Shown here in pieces: positions 31,145 through 31,200 of a stretch of 31,200 nt of DNA. Every line of letters begins with the position of its first letter. Within the stretch, counting starts at the first letter, position 1. The notes beneath the pieces were generated by a model. The model made no database searches. It saw nothing but the letters and a program-made list of their open reading frames with translations, and was not told the DNA's origin. Made by a program: the position numbers and the translations under genes. The DNA is from Soonwooa sp032062245 (GTDB lineage: Bacteria > Bacteroidota > Bacteroidia > Flavobacteriales > Weeksellaceae): the NCBI RefSeq assembly GCF_032062245.1, contig NZ_DAMBQF010000031.1:1-31200 (forward strand). Reading direction: 5' to 3'.

Positions 31145-31200
31145 GGGTAGTATCTCACTAACTGTGTAAGTTGAAAAGTTATTCTGAAAAATTTTGAGCC
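31145..31200. mobile_element. Possible terminal inverted repeat of an insertion sequence, cut by the window edge
   Basis: GGGTAGTATCTCACTAACTG and the following GTGTAAGTTG resemble ends of IS256-type elements of Bacteroidota from memory. No transposase is visible because the window ends 56 bp later, so this is a weak call. Confidence 0.25.

Noticed and set aside
1..31200. CRISPR array, prophage or toxin-antitoxin pair
   Set aside because: I saw no regularly spaced direct repeats, phage genes or small convergent/overlapping gene pairs that would support one.

Overview
The window is a piece of a Bacteroidota chromosome, most likely a flavobacterium of the Weeksellaceae (Chryseobacterium-like). 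The evidence is the AT-rich DNA, repeated TAnnTTTG promoter boxes with almost no Shine-Dalgarno sequences, and lineage-typical genes: a GldI lipoprotein, a cyclophilin-FKBP fusion, a DUF4294 protein, a fused DAHP synthase/chorismate mutase, and a DnaX without the zinc module. The genus is inferred; no rRNA is present.

Layout. Positions 1-3600 are visibly richer in G+C (about 43-45% on lines I counted, against roughly a third elsewhere). They hold a minus-strand oleate hydratase / 3-hydroxyacyl-CoA dehydrogenase operon with a promoter, a palindromic operator and a decayed IS3 transposase at the edge. Then come a minus-strand amidase lipoprotein and a tRNA cluster (Ser-GCT, Pro-TGG, Arg-TCT, Pro-TGG). 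From 5362 to 24441 nearly everything is on the plus strand: aspA with three surface-glycan type genes; pcrA, lolD, an L,D-transpeptidase-like lipoprotein, radC, a GNAT/FemAB-like protein; a small membrane-anchored protein and ppa; the membrane pyrophosphatase hppA; dnaX; the DAHP synthase; rsgA; ndk. The right end has rpe and an M42 peptidase (minus), a DUF4294 protein (plus), a NUDIX hydrolase and mnmD (minus), then ilvE, gldI and the double-domain isomerase (plus).

Four things stand out. (1) The 428-bp gap before the DAHP synthase holds a good promoter, a 43-codon ORF with 16 aromatic codons ending in Tyr-Arg-Tyr-Tyr-Trp-Tyr, a hairpin over those codons, and competing downstream helices with U-tracts. 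This looks like a leader-peptide attenuator controlling entry into aromatic amino acid synthesis. (2) hppA ends at a TAA, but the same reading frame continues at once into a full OmpA-type peptidoglycan-binding domain with no start or signal of its own, so a pyrophosphatase-OmpA fusion appears to be split by one stop codon. (3) dnaX runs into an A10 tract followed by a 0-frame stop, a hairpin, and an open -1 frame encoding the tau tail, as expected for programmed frameshifting or slippage. (4) A minus-strand small RNA candidate upstream of ndk has a sigma-54-type GG-N10-GC promoter and a UUCG-capped terminator.

Smaller items are a 191-bp nested inverted-repeat element before dnaX, a GC-rich repeat-like stretch after rsgA, and a possible insertion-sequence end at the right edge.
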